Source of the DNA: Rhodanobacter sp. UBA5168
GTDB lineage: Bacteria; Pseudomonadota; Gammaproteobacteria; Xanthomonadales; Rhodanobacteraceae
Direction of reading: 5' to 3'
Assembly (NCBI GenBank): GCA_002413455.1
Contig: DHXA01000190.1
Location: 1 to 23,665, forward strand
Length of the DNA stretch: 23,665 nucleotides
A program made the position numbers and the translations under genes. Each line of letters opens with the position of its first letter. The stretch's first letter is position 1. Shown one piece after another: positions 1 through 8,323 of this stretch. The notes beneath the pieces are model-generated. The model was given only the letters and a program-made list of their open reading frames with translations. It was not told the origin of the DNA and ran no database searches.

Positions 1-100
1 TAAGCGTCCATGTGTCGCCGCCTGATTGGGCAGCGCACTTCAGCAGCGGCCAATCCCCCTTACGGGCCGACTGCCATGACAACTAAGGAGAAACTCCCCC

Positions 101-700
101 ATGAAAATGAAAAAAGCCCTGCTTGCCCTCGCCCTGACTTCCGCCGGACTGCTGGCCGTTCCAGCCGTGTTTGCCCAGAGTGCGCCGACCCACAACGACG
201 GCTGGTTCATCAACGGCAACGTGGGCAAAACGTCGATCAACCACGGCGCATACAACGACAGCGATACTGGCTACGGCGTCAACGGTGGCTACCGCTGGGC
301 ATTGAGCCCCTCCGTCGCGCTGGGTGCCGAGGTCGGTTACAACGACCTGGGCAACATCCACGCCAAGAACATCTTCAACAGCCAGCCGGTTGTGGCTGGC
401 AACAAATCCCAGCTGCATGGCTGGACGGCCGGTGTGAACGGCCATTTCAACGTCAGCCCGAACTGGTACGTCAGCGCGCGCACCGGCATCTATGGCTGGA
501 AGGGTCACGGCCTGAGCAACGACGCCAACCCGGTGCGCAAGGGCTTGGATGACACCAGCTGGTACGCCGGCGCCGGTGTGGGTTACGACTTCAGCAACAA
601 CGTCAGCCTCGGCCTGAATTACGACTATTACGACGCGAAGAAGGATCGCGTGAACCTGAGCACCGACATGGTTTCAGTCAGTGCGGAATACCGCTTCTGA
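101..700 (+). CDS. small outer-membrane beta-barrel protein (OmpX/OmpA-barrel-like)
   Basis: Encodes 199 residues. A classic signal peptide (Lys-rich start, hydrophobic residues 6-20, VFA|QS cleavage after about residue 25) is followed by alternating polar/aromatic strands rich in Gly, Tyr, Asn and Trp, and a final AEYRF. A C-terminal Phe is the usual outer-membrane barrel assembly signal. Length fits an 8-stranded barrel of the general OMP beta-brl family. The start is supported by TAAGGAG about 10 bases upstream. A strong terminator follows. The role is unknown: such barrels can be small channels, adhesins or structural proteins. It differs clearly from the OmpW protein at 15306-15920. The class is confident, the specific function is not. 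Confidence 0.85.
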   Translation: MKMKKALLALALTSAGLLAVPAVFAQSAPTHNDGWFINGNVGKTSINHGAYNDSDTGYGVNGGYRWALSPSVALGAEVGYNDLGNIHAKNIFNSQPVVAGNKSQLHGWTAGVNGHFNVSPNWYVSARTGIYGWKGHGLSNDANPVRKGLDDTSWYAGAGVGYDFSNNVSLGLNYDYYDAKKDRVNLSTDMVSVSAEYRF

Positions 701-725
701 TCGCGTAACAGAAGGTCGCTGCACC

Positions 726-757
726 AAAAAAAGGGGCGCCGGAAGGCGCCCTTTTTT
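726..757. terminator. bidirectional Rho-independent terminator
   Basis: A GC stem (GGGCGCC 734-740, loop GGAA, GGCGCCC 745-751) has a run of A (726-732) on one side and a run of T (752-757) on the other. It can therefore end the plus-strand barrel gene and the minus-strand aldolase gene that converge here. Confidence 0.9.
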
Positions 758-798
758 GCTCGATCGCTCTCGCGTCGTCAAACGAGGCGCTTTTGCGA

Positions 799-1803
799 TC
801 AACCGTTCCATTGGCCCAGTGCTGCCATGCCGTTGTCGCGCGCGCGGGAATACACGGTCTTCTGTGCCTCGGCGTAGTTCGCCTTCATGTCTTTCGACCA
901 CAGCTTCAACGCCGCCTGTTGCATGGCGCGACCGTACGAGAACGACAGCGGCCACGGATGCGGACCGATCTGGTTCATCGCATTGAGATGGGCGGTGGAC
1001 TGCTCATCGGTCTGGCCACCGGAGAGGAACACGATGCCCGGCAGCGAGGCCGGCACGGTGGACTTGAGTACGCGCACCGTGGCCTCGGCCACTTCCTCGA
1101 CGTCGACCTGCTCGTCCGAGTCCTTGCCCGGGATCACCATGCTGATCTTCAGAATGGTGCCCTCCAGCATCACGTTCTGCTCGTACAGCGCGTTGAACAG
1201 GCTGCGCAGCACGGCCTCATGCACTTCGTAGCTGACCTCGATGCTGTGGTCGCCGTCCATGATCACTTCGGGCTCGACCATCGGCACCAGGCCCGCTTCC
1301 TGGCACAGCGCGGCGTAGCGCGCCAGCACGTGGCAGTTCGCCTCGATCGCGGTGGAGCTGGGGTTGTCTTCGCTGATGTTGATCACCGCGCGCCACTTGG
1401 CGAACTGCGCGCCGAGCCGGGCGTATTCCTGCAGGCGTTCACGCAGGCCGTCGAGGCCTTCGGTGACCACGTCGCCGGGAAAGCCGGCCAGCGGCTGCGG
1501 GCCCTTGTCGACCTTGATGCCGGGGATGATGCCGAGCTTCTTCATCAGCTGGGTGAACGGCACACCGTCCTTGGTCGACTGACGGATCGTCTCGTCGTAC
1601 AGAATCGCACCGGAGATGTGCTCGTTCAGGCCCGGCGTGGTCAGCAGCAGCTCACGGTAGGCGCGACGGTTTTCCTCGGTATTCTCGATGCCGACGGCCT
1701 CGAAGCGCTTCTTGATGGTGTTGGTCGACTCGTCGATGGCGATGATGCCCTTGCCGGGCGCAACCATCGCCAGCGCGATGCTTTCGAGATCTTCAATACT
1801 CAT
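799..1803 (-). CDS. fba: class I fructose-1,6-bisphosphate aldolase
   Basis: A 334-residue class I (Schiff-base) aldolase of the glycolytic type best known from eukaryotes. It cleaves fructose-1,6-bisphosphate to dihydroxyacetone phosphate and glyceraldehyde-3-phosphate in the cytoplasm. Visible active-site elements are AIDES (Asp24), IKVDKG (Lys97), AKWR (Lys136), VEPE (Glu178) and the Schiff-base Lys219 in GTILKISMV, followed by LSGGQ and LSFSYGRA. The frame stays open 13 codons further upstream, but ATG at 1803 begins the conserved MSIEDLESIA, and GGAG lies 8 bases before it. It shares the strand with pyruvate kinase but is separated from it by the TonB-like gene. A TATAAT-like -10 lies about 85 bases upstream. 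This is a different family from E. coli FbaB. Confidence 0.96.
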   Translation of the reverse strand: MSIEDLESIALAMVAPGKGIIAIDESTNTIKKRFEAVGIENTEENRRAYRELLLTTPGLNEHISGAILYDETIRQSTKDGVPFTQLMKKLGIIPGIKVDKGPQPLAGFPGDVVTEGLDGLRERLQEYARLGAQFAKWRAVINISEDNPSSTAIEANCHVLARYAALCQEAGLVPMVEPEVIMDGDHSIEVSYEVHEAVLRSLFNALYEQNVMLEGTILKISMVIPGKDSDEQVDVEEVAEATVRVLKSTVPASLPGIVFLSGGQTDEQSTAHLNAMNQIGPHPWPLSFSYGRAMQQAALKLWSKDMKANYAEAQKTVYSRARDNGMAALGQWNG

Positions 1804-1887
1804 GACGACTCCGTGGTGCGAGGGCATGGCCCGCCAGCACAAGGTTGAAGCCGCCTCGAGACCGAAGCGGCATGGTTCAAAACGTCA

Positions 1888-1893
1888 ATTATA
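1888..1893 (-). promoter_or_regulatory. candidate -10 (TATAAT) for the aldolase gene
   Basis: The minus strand reads TATAAT in a short AT-rich patch, about 85 bases before the aldolase ATG. I see no convincing TTGACA-like -35 at 16-18 bases, so only the -10 is proposed. Confidence 0.45.
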
Positions 1894-1949
1894 GGCCAGA
1901 TTGGCGAGCCGGATGCTCAGGCCCGCACCGCACCGGCATCAGCCTCCAC

Positions 1950-2390
1950 TCAGGCGCCGTAACCGGGCAACTTGCAGGCATCCATCAATTGCTGGCGCTG
2001 CACCGGGTCTTTTGGCGCATTGAACGGCACGATGTAATAGGTCGCCACCGGCTCGCCGACGCGGTTGCTCAGCGAAGGACCATAACGGAAATGGGATACC
2101 GCGCTGCGCGCCACCGGGCCCAGGTCGCTCCTGGGCGCGACCTTGACCACCTGCACATCCATCGGCACGCCATCGGAGCCGACCGTGTAGGTCACCGCCG
2201 CGCAACCGGGCTTGTCCAGGTTCAAGCCGCTATTGGGCGCATCCATCTGCACCTTGGTATTGAGCAGGATCCAGGAACGGTAGAGATCCTGCTGATCGAC
2301 CTTGCGTGACTGTGCAAATGCCGGCGCTACAAGCGCCAGCGAGAATGCCAGCAGCAGACCCTGGCGAAGCGGGCGAAAGATGGATTTCAT
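1950..2390 (-). CDS. secreted TonB C-terminal-domain-like protein
   Basis: A 146-residue protein with a cleavable signal peptide (hydrophobic residues 11-22, AFA|QS after residue 26). The rest resembles the TonB C-terminal fold: AAVTYTVGSDGVPMDVQVVK followed by a helix and FRYGPS, the pattern seen in 'energy transducer TonB' domains. A full TonB would have an uncleaved N-terminal anchor and a Pro-rich periplasm-spanning region; both are missing. A free periplasmic domain is therefore more likely than a working energy transducer. GGGAGG lies 6 bases before the ATG. It sits between pyruvate kinase and aldolase on the same strand; gaps of 85 and 146 bases leave co-transcription open. Confidence 0.72.
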   Translation of the reverse strand: MKSIFRPLRQGLLLAFSLALVAPAFAQSRKVDQQDLYRSWILLNTKVQMDAPNSGLNLDKPGCAAVTYTVGSDGVPMDVQVVKVAPRSDLGPVARSAVSHFRYGPSLSNRVGEPVATYYIVPFNAPKDPVQRQQLMDACKLPGYGA

Positions 2391-2475
2391 GATGACCTCC
2401 CGGGCCGGATGGCGCGTGCCCAGAGTGTAGCCGCCCTGTCGTTCGGCGGCACTTCATGCATGCCCGGCGTCAGCA

Positions 2476-3945
2476 TCAAAGGTTGCGCAGGCTCTCCACC
2501 ATGCCGTCGGCACCCACCGAGAGCAGCTTCAACGTGTTGGTGCCGCCGCCCTGGCCCACGTGATCGCCGTGGGTGAGCACCACGCGGTCGCCTTCAGTTA
2601 AACGACCCTGGGCAAACAGCTGCTGCACCGCGGCGCGGGCGGTCGCCGCCGAACTCAGACCCTCGTGCGAAAACGCCACCGGCCGCACGTCGCGCAGCAG
2701 CAGCATGCGCCGGCGGGCGTCGGCCAGAGGCGACAGCGCGTAGATCGGTATGGCGGTGCGATAGCGCGACAGCCATTGAGCGGTGGCGCCGGATTCGGTC
2801 AGCGCCACGATCGCGCGCACACCAAGCTCGCCGGCCAGCAGCATCGCCGCCAGCGCGATCGCCTGGTCGGTGCGGTCCAGCCGATGGCCGCCAGCGGCGA
2901 GATCTTCCTTCGGCTCGAACTGGCGCTCGGCGCCGAGGCAGATCCGCCGCATCGCGGCCACCGCCTTGTCCGGATGCGCACCGGCGGCGGTTTCCTCCGA
3001 CAGCATCACTGCGTCGGTGCCGTCGATGACGGCATTGGCTACATCGAGCACCTCGGCGCGGGTCGGGATCGGCGAGCGCACCATCGACTGCAGCATCTGC
3101 GTGGCGGTGATCACCGCACGGTTGCGCTGCACCGACTCGCGGATGATCTTCTTCTGCAGGCCAGGCAGTTCGGCATCGCCGATCTCCACGCCGAGATCGC
3201 CGCGCGCCACCATCACCACGTCGGACGCATCGATGATCTCGCCCAGCACCGGAATCGCGTCGGCGCGCTCGATCTTGGCCACCAGCGCGGCGTTGCCGCC
3301 CGCCTCGTGCAGCAGGCGGCGGGCCTGGTGCATGTCTTCGGCCGAACGCACGAACGATACCGCCAGGAAGTCCGCGCCGATTTCGGCGGCCAGCTTGATG
3401 TCGGCCTTGTCCTTGTCCGACAGCGCCGTTACCGAGAGCCCGCCGCCTTGCCGGTTCAGCCCCTTGCGGTTGGACAGCCTGCCGCCGATCAGCACCTGGC
3501 AACGCACCTCGGCGCCGACCACGTCCAGCACGGTCAACGCGACCAGGCCGTCATCCAGCAGCAGCACGTCGCCGGTGTGCACATCCTGCGGCAAGCCGTA
3601 ATAGCTGACGCCGACGCGGGTGACGTCGCCCGGCGGGGCATCGGGGCGGCAATCGAGCACGAAAAACGCGCCATCGACCAGTTCCACCGGCCCGTTCGCA
3701 AACGTTTCGATGCGGATCTTCGGACCCTGCAGATCGGCCAGCACGCCGACCTCGCGCCCGGCTGCCGCCGAGGCCGCGCGTACGGCATTGGCCCGCGCGC
3801 GATGGTCGTCCGGCACACCGTGCGACAGATTCAGCCGAACCACGTCGACGCCTTCGGCGATGAGTTTTTCGAGCATGCCCGGCGCGTCGGTGGCGGGGCC
3901 GAGCGTGGCGACAATCTTGGTGCGGCGCAGAGTGGTATCGGTCAT
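2476..3945 (-). CDS. pyk: pyruvate kinase
   Basis: A 489-residue pyruvate kinase that converts phosphoenolpyruvate and ADP to pyruvate and ATP, the last step of glycolysis. Motifs in order: RRTKIVATLGPA (8-19), NLSHG (39-43), the inserted B domain (about 72-170), AKIER with catalytic Lys224, ARGDLGVEIG (247-256, with metal-binding Asp250), ITATQMLQSM (279-288), and a C-terminal regulatory domain with ALTESGATA. Length is typical (470-490). The frame can be read back to a TTG at 3999, but ATG at 3945 begins the conserved N-terminus. No strong Shine-Dalgarno sequence precedes it. The neighbouring aldolase and gapA genes form a glycolytic block. Confidence 0.97.
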   Translation of the reverse strand: MTDTTLRRTKIVATLGPATDAPGMLEKLIAEGVDVVRLNLSHGVPDDHRARANAVRAASAAAGREVGVLADLQGPKIRIETFANGPVELVDGAFFVLDCRPDAPPGDVTRVGVSYYGLPQDVHTGDVLLLDDGLVALTVLDVVGAEVRCQVLIGGRLSNRKGLNRQGGGLSVTALSDKDKADIKLAAEIGADFLAVSFVRSAEDMHQARRLLHEAGGNAALVAKIERADAIPVLGEIIDASDVVMVARGDLGVEIGDAELPGLQKKIIRESVQRNRAVITATQMLQSMVRSPIPTRAEVLDVANAVIDGTDAVMLSEETAAGAHPDKAVAAMRRICLGAERQFEPKEDLAAGGHRLDRTDQAIALAAMLLAGELGVRAIVALTESGATAQWLSRYRTAIPIYALSPLADARRRMLLLRDVRPVAFSHEGLSSAATARAAVQQLFAQGRLTEGDRVVLTHGDHVGQGGGTNTLKLLSVGADGMVESLRNL

Positions 3946-4062
3946 GCGGTCGAGGCTAGCAGATGTGAGCCCCGCTGCCAGCGCTGCAAACGTATGCAAT
4001 GGACGTCCGTATGCCTGGAGGCGATGCCCCGCACAGATTCGCCCGCACGACGATGCCGCAGG

Positions 4063-4881
4063 TCAGCGTGTCAGCGCCAGGTTGAGGACATTGGCCAGGC
4101 GTCGGCCGGCCTGGCGCAGGCGTAGCTCGGCCTGCGGCAGTTCGGCCTTGACGTACGCCGGATCGATCTTGTGGCCGTCCGGATAGAAGCCGGCTTGCGC
4201 GGTGATCCGGCAGGACTCCTCGGCCCATTGCGCGTAGGGGTTCTCCAGCGGCGCGATCGGCGGCGGCTCGGCCACCGGTATCGCCGAGTCGAGCTGGTGC
4301 GCATAGGTCTGCCAGTCGAGCCCGCGGCCGTACAACATGCCCGAATCCCACACCCTGTGCAGGTTGCTGCCCTTGCCGTCGAACTGCACTTGATACGCAT
4401 TGCCGCCTTTGTCGTCGCGATAGCCGGCGTGCAGCGGCTGATGAATGTCGCCGACAAAATGCACCACGAATTTCAGCGCCTCGCGACGAACGCCATCGGA
4501 CTGGCTGCGATCGCTCAGCACGCCCACGTAATACTGCAGCGCCGCCACCACGCAGCGACCGTCGCGGCAATCGCGCGGCGGTTGGTAATCACAGTCGCTG
4601 CCGCCGCGAAAATTGACGTAATGCTGGCCGCGGGTCTGCTTCCACAGCGCGGCGCGCGCCGGATCGTCCTGGATCTGATCGGGCCAGTTGGCGACATTGG
4701 CCAGCGAGCGCGTGTGCTCCGGGGCCAGCAGCCGCTCGACCTCGGCCTCCGCGGCGGGACTCAGGTGACGCTGCGCCAGTTCGGCCACTACGCTGTGGCC
4801 CAGCGGCCCCCACGCCCCAGCCGGCGGCGCGATCGCGAGCAGAGCCAAGACGAAGGCGATCGAACGGCGTGGGCGGGACAT
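4063..4881 (-). CDS. secreted S1/P1-type zinc nuclease
   Basis: A 272-residue member of the S1/P1 nuclease family, trinuclear-zinc enzymes that degrade single-stranded nucleic acids and remove 3' phosphates. The signal peptide ends AGA|WGPLGH, so the mature protein begins with Trp24, the N-terminal metal ligand of this family. Other ligands are visible: His29, Asp68 (ANWPDQ), His87, His141 and Asp145 and His151 in HFVGDIHQPLH, His175 and Asp179 in NLHRVWD. All nine expected ligands appear present. Cys pairs (97/104/110) suggest disulfides. The start at 4881 is chosen because GGAG lies 8 bases upstream and it gives a clean signal peptide. It lies between pyk and gapA and has no obvious glycolytic role; periplasmic or extracellular nucleotide scavenging is likely. 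Confidence 0.9.
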   Translation of the reverse strand: MSRPRRSIAFVLALLAIAPPAGAWGPLGHSVVAELAQRHLSPAAEAEVERLLAPEHTRSLANVANWPDQIQDDPARAALWKQTRGQHYVNFRGGSDCDYQPPRDCRDGRCVVAALQYYVGVLSDRSQSDGVRREALKFVVHFVGDIHQPLHAGYRDDKGGNAYQVQFDGKGSNLHRVWDSGMLYGRGLDWQTYAHQLDSAIPVAEPPPIAPLENPYAQWAEESCRITAQAGFYPDGHKIDPAYVKAELPQAELRLRQAGRRLANVLNLALTR

Positions 4882-4956
4882 GGCAACTCCGACATAAAGG
4901 CCGCAGTCTGCCATAGCGACGATCGAACGCGGGCGGCAACGGCGCTTTCATTGTAA

Positions 4957-6042
<1,086 letters not shown>

Positions 6043-6054
6043 GCCGCCGCTCCT

Positions 6055-6126
6055 GTGGGAGCGGCTTCAGCCGCGATGCCTTTCCGTTTCGTGGTGGAAG
6101 AGCATCGCGACTGAAGTCGCTCCCAC
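6055..6126. repeat. REP pair (inverted extragenic palindromes), copy 1
   Basis: Two head-to-head copies of a palindromic element lie 13 bases downstream of gapA. GTGGGAGCGGCTTCAGCCGC begins at 6055 and the inverted copy, ending in GTCGCTCCCAC, occupies 6102-6126. The arrangement matches a REP doublet (BIME-like). The same doublet occurs at 11965-12032. Confidence 0.88.
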
Positions 6127-6155
6127 CATAGAGTCGCTGCCGCAAAAAACGGAAA

Positions 6156-6180
6156 GCCGGGCGAATGCCCGGTTTTTTTT
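6156..6180 (+). terminator. Rho-independent terminator of gapA
   Basis: Stem CCGGGC (6157-6162), loop GAAT, GCCCGG (6167-6172), then eight T. A run of six A at 6144-6149 on the other side may let it also act on the convergent ferredoxin gene. Confidence 0.9.
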
Positions 6181-6182
6181 GC

Positions 6183-6506
6183 TCAGCGCTTCAGCAGCGG
6201 CAACTTGTCCGGCACGCCGTCCCATTGGGCGGCGTCTTCCATCGCGGCGATCTTGCGGGTCAGTACCGGCCACTCCCTGGCCAGCTCCGCATTGATCGAC
6301 ATGAAGATCTCCTGCCCGGCCGGGACATCGAGCTCGGGAAAGATCGCGCCCACCGGACACTCCTCCACGCACAGGGTGCAGTCGATGCACTCGTCCGGAT
6401 CGATCACCAGAAAATTCGGTCCGGCGTGAAAGCAATCCACCGGACACACCTCGACACAATCGGTGTGCTTGCAGTTGATGCAGTTGTCTGTGACGACGTG
6501 CGTCAT
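6183..6506 (-). CDS. fdxA: 7Fe ferredoxin ([3Fe-4S][4Fe-4S], FdxA type)
   Basis: A 107-residue cytoplasmic electron carrier. The Cys layout matches Azotobacter ferredoxin I shifted by one residue: Cys9, Cys17 and Cys50 would bind the 3Fe-4S cluster and Cys21, Cys40, Cys43 and Cys46 the 4Fe-4S cluster. A typical C-terminal tail of about 50 residues follows ([12 protein letters not shown], then IFMSIN and LAREWPVLT). ATG at 6506 has GGAGGAG 6-12 bases upstream; the frame stays open further back but that part does not resemble a ferredoxin. The 147-base gap to azurin carries an FNR-like site that could serve either gene. The electron partner cannot be told from the sequence. Confidence 0.95.
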   Translation of the reverse strand: MTHVVTDNCINCKHTDCVEVCPVDCFHAGPNFLVIDPDECIDCTLCVEECPVGAIFPELDVPAGQEIFMSINAELAREWPVLTRKIAAMEDAAQWDGVPDKLPLLKR

Positions 6507-6570
6507 CGTGTCTCCTCCCGGCGCCGGGCGGTGCGTAGGCACAGTGTCGGGCAGCACGCCCGCGGCAGCC

Positions 6571-6584
6571 ATGACCCAGATCAG
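6571..6584 (+). promoter_or_regulatory. FNR/ANR/DNR-like site upstream of azurin
   Basis: ATGACCCAGATCAG keeps the TGA-N6-TCA core of an FNR-family site, with three mismatches to TTGAT-N4-ATCAA. Its centre is 76 bases before the azurin ATG and 71 before the fdxA ATG. A CAGAAT -10 candidate at 6607-6612 sits where a class II FNR promoter would need it. Weak on its own; supported by three similar sites in the window. Confidence 0.45.
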
Positions 6585-6653
6585 GGCCGGCCTGGCATCG
6601 CTGACGCAGAATGCGCGAGCGTCCCATTCCCTTCCCACCCGAGCACCCTGATC

Positions 6654-7100
6654 ATGCGCAAACTGATTGCCCTCGCCCTGCTCGGCCTGCTGTCCACGCC
6701 ACTGATGGCCGCCGAATGCGCGACCACCATCGAGGGCAGCGACGCGATGCAGTACAACCAGAAAACCATCACCGTGCCGAAGACCTGCAAGACCTTCACG
6801 GTGACCCTGAAACATACCGGCAAGCTGCCGAAGACGGCCATGGGCCACAACTGGGTACTCGCCCACAGCACGGACGAAGCCGGCGTGGTGGCCGACGGCA
6901 TGAAGGCCGGTGCGACCAGCAACTACGAGAAGCCGGCGGATACCCGCATCATTGCGCACACCAAACTGATCGGTGGCGGCGAATCCGATGCCGCCACGTT
7001 CAACGTGGCCAAGCTCAAGGCTGGCGAAACCTATGCCTATTTCTGCACCTTCCCCGGCCACGCCGCGCTGATGAAGGGCACGCTGAGCCTGGGCAAGTAA
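6654..7100 (+). CDS. azu: azurin, periplasmic blue copper protein
   Basis: A 148-residue precursor. The signal peptide of 19 residues ends LMA|AECATT, leaving a 129-residue mature protein that matches canonical azurin numbering exactly: disulfide Cys3-Cys26, and copper ligands Gly45, His46, Cys112, His117 and Met121 ([19 protein letters not shown]). It acts as a one-electron carrier in the periplasm, in other bacteria donating to nitrite reductase, cytochrome oxidase or peroxidases. No nitrite reductase lies in this window, so the partner is unknown. No clear Shine-Dalgarno precedes ATG 6654, but the signal peptide fixes the start. An FNR-like site lies upstream, in line with ANR control of azurin in Pseudomonas. 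Confidence 0.97.
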   Translation: MRKLIALALLGLLSTPLMAAECATTIEGSDAMQYNQKTITVPKTCKTFTVTLKHTGKLPKTAMGHNWVLAHSTDEAGVVADGMKAGATSNYEKPADTRIIAHTKLIGGGESDAATFNVAKLKAGETYAYFCTFPGHAALMKGTLSLGK

Positions 7101-7186
7101 GCTTGACCCACCATCACGCCTCAGGCTACACCGTGCCGGGCGCGTGATCGGTCACCTTTGCAACTCAACCGCCCAATCGATCCACG

Positions 7187-7606
7187 ATGTCAGACATGAA
7201 CCCACCGCTGCTTTTCGACGAGCGCGCCATCGCCACCTTGGTCGACCGTTTCTACGAGAAGGTGCGCGTCGATGCGCAGCTCGGCCCGGTGTTCATCGCG
7301 GCCGTGCACGACTGGGACGAACACAAGGCCCTGCTGACCTCGTTCTGGTCATCGGTGGCGTTGCGCGCCGGCAGCTACCGCGGCAACCCCATGGCCGCGC
7401 ATCGACCGCATCCGATCCGCGCCGAACACTTCGACCACTGGCTCGCGTTATGGCGCGAAACCTGCGCCGAAGCACTGGACGAAACCGACGCCGCGCTGAT
7501 GCTGGAGTACGCCGAACGCATCGGCCGCAGCCTCAAGCTGGGCCTCGGCCTGCATCCGCAGGCACGGACGTTCGGCGTGCCGATCGTGGATATTCGCCAC
7601 TCTTAG
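7187..7606 (+). CDS. group III truncated haemoglobin
   Basis: A 139-residue 2-on-2 globin. Support: VDRFYEKVRVDAQLGPVF, HDWDEH and LTSFWSSV at residues 19-57, the GNPMAAH loop (67-72), and PIRAEHFDHWLALW (77-89), where His81 is the likely proximal haem ligand. Group III globins (for example Campylobacter Ctb) are linked to oxygen and NO handling under low oxygen. The start at 7187 is uncertain: no clear Shine-Dalgarno is seen, and ATG at codon 4 is an alternative. It lies 86 bases after azurin and converges with tpx, leaving a 35-base gap. Confidence 0.88.
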   Translation: MSDMNPPLLFDERAIATLVDRFYEKVRVDAQLGPVFIAAVHDWDEHKALLTSFWSSVALRAGSYRGNPMAAHRPHPIRAEHFDHWLALWRETCAEALDETDAALMLEYAERIGRSLKLGLGLHPQARTFGVPIVDIRHS

Positions 7607-7641
7607 CGGCTGCATCCAGCACGCTGCCGCAACGATCTGCC

Positions 7642-8142
7642 TCAGCCCAGTACCTTCAGCGCCGCGTCATAGTTCGGCTCATGGCCGATCTCGCTGACCA
7701 GTTCGGAGTGGATCACCTTGTCGTGCTCGTCGAGCACCAGCACCGCACGCGCCGCCAGCCCGGCCAGCGGGCCGCTGGCGATTGCCACGCCGTAATCGTT
7801 GAGGAACTGGCGGCCGCGCATCAGCGACAGGTTGATCACCTGGTCAAGCCCCTCGGCGCCGCAGAAACGGGCCTGCGCAAACGGCAGGTCGGCCGAGATG
7901 CACAGCACCACCGTATTGCTCAGGCCGCCGGCCAGCTCGTTGAAGCGGCGCACCGAGGTGGCGCACACGCCGGTATCCACGCTGGGAAAGATATTGAGCA
8001 CCTTGCGCTTGCCGGCATAGCTCGACAACGCGACATCGGACAGGTCGCCGCCGACCAGGCGGAACGCCGGCGCCCTGCTGCCGACCGCCGGAAACTGGCC
8101 ATCGACGCTGATCGGCTGACCCTTGAACGTGACACTGGACAT
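7642..8142 (-). CDS. tpx: thiol peroxidase Tpx (atypical 2-Cys peroxiredoxin)
   Basis: A 166-residue peroxiredoxin reducing lipid and alkyl hydroperoxides with thioredoxin. Peroxidatic Cys60 lies in [16 protein letters not shown] and resolving Cys94 in [11 protein letters not shown], one residue from E. coli Tpx numbering (61 and 95). The fold features [15 protein letters not shown] and ARAVLVLDE are present. ATG 8142 is preceded by GAGG; longer readings upstream do not match the family. E. coli Tpx is periplasmic in some reports, but no signal peptide is visible here. Confidence 0.96.
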   Translation of the reverse strand: MSSVTFKGQPISVDGQFPAVGSRAPAFRLVGGDLSDVALSSYAGKRKVLNIFPSVDTGVCATSVRRFNELAGGLSNTVVLCISADLPFAQARFCGAEGLDQVINLSLMRGRQFLNDYGVAIASGPLAGLAARAVLVLDEHDKVIHSELVSEIGHEPNYDAALKVLG

Positions 8143-8323
8143 CGCACACCTCGCACATGAATGGACGGCTACAAGTAGAACATGGTCTTGGCCAGAAACA
8201 CGATGCCCGCCATCGGCCCGGCACGATCCGGTCGGTAGGCCGGAAGCGGCAGACATTCATCCTGCCGCAGCGCATCGTCCACGTCGCATTGACGAACATA
8301 GCCAGCACACCGAACGCCAGCTG

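Noticed and set aside
3943..3999. Longer pyruvate kinase beginning at a TTG at 3999
   Set aside because: The 18 added residues are not part of the family, and ATG at 3945 gives the standard N-terminus.
6507..7061. N-terminal extension of the ferredoxin to about 292 residues
   Set aside because: The extension runs antisense through azurin and has no domain; GGAGGAG marks the ATG at 6506.
7103..7116. TTGACCCACCATCA between azurin and the globin as another FNR-like site
   Set aside because: The half-sites are seven bases apart (TGA-N7-TCA), not the six needed for the FNR family.
7144..7155. GTGATCGGTCAC inverted repeat before the globin gene
   Set aside because: The half-site spacing does not fit FNR or CRP, and a single short palindrome in GC-rich DNA is not significant.
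8169..8323. A possible small membrane protein ending [14 protein letters not shown] on the minus strand between cydC and tpx
   Set aside because: The last 14 codons have good codon use and hydrophobic character, but no ribosome site or convincing start precedes them and the upstream peptide looks random. It could be a remnant; not enough to call.
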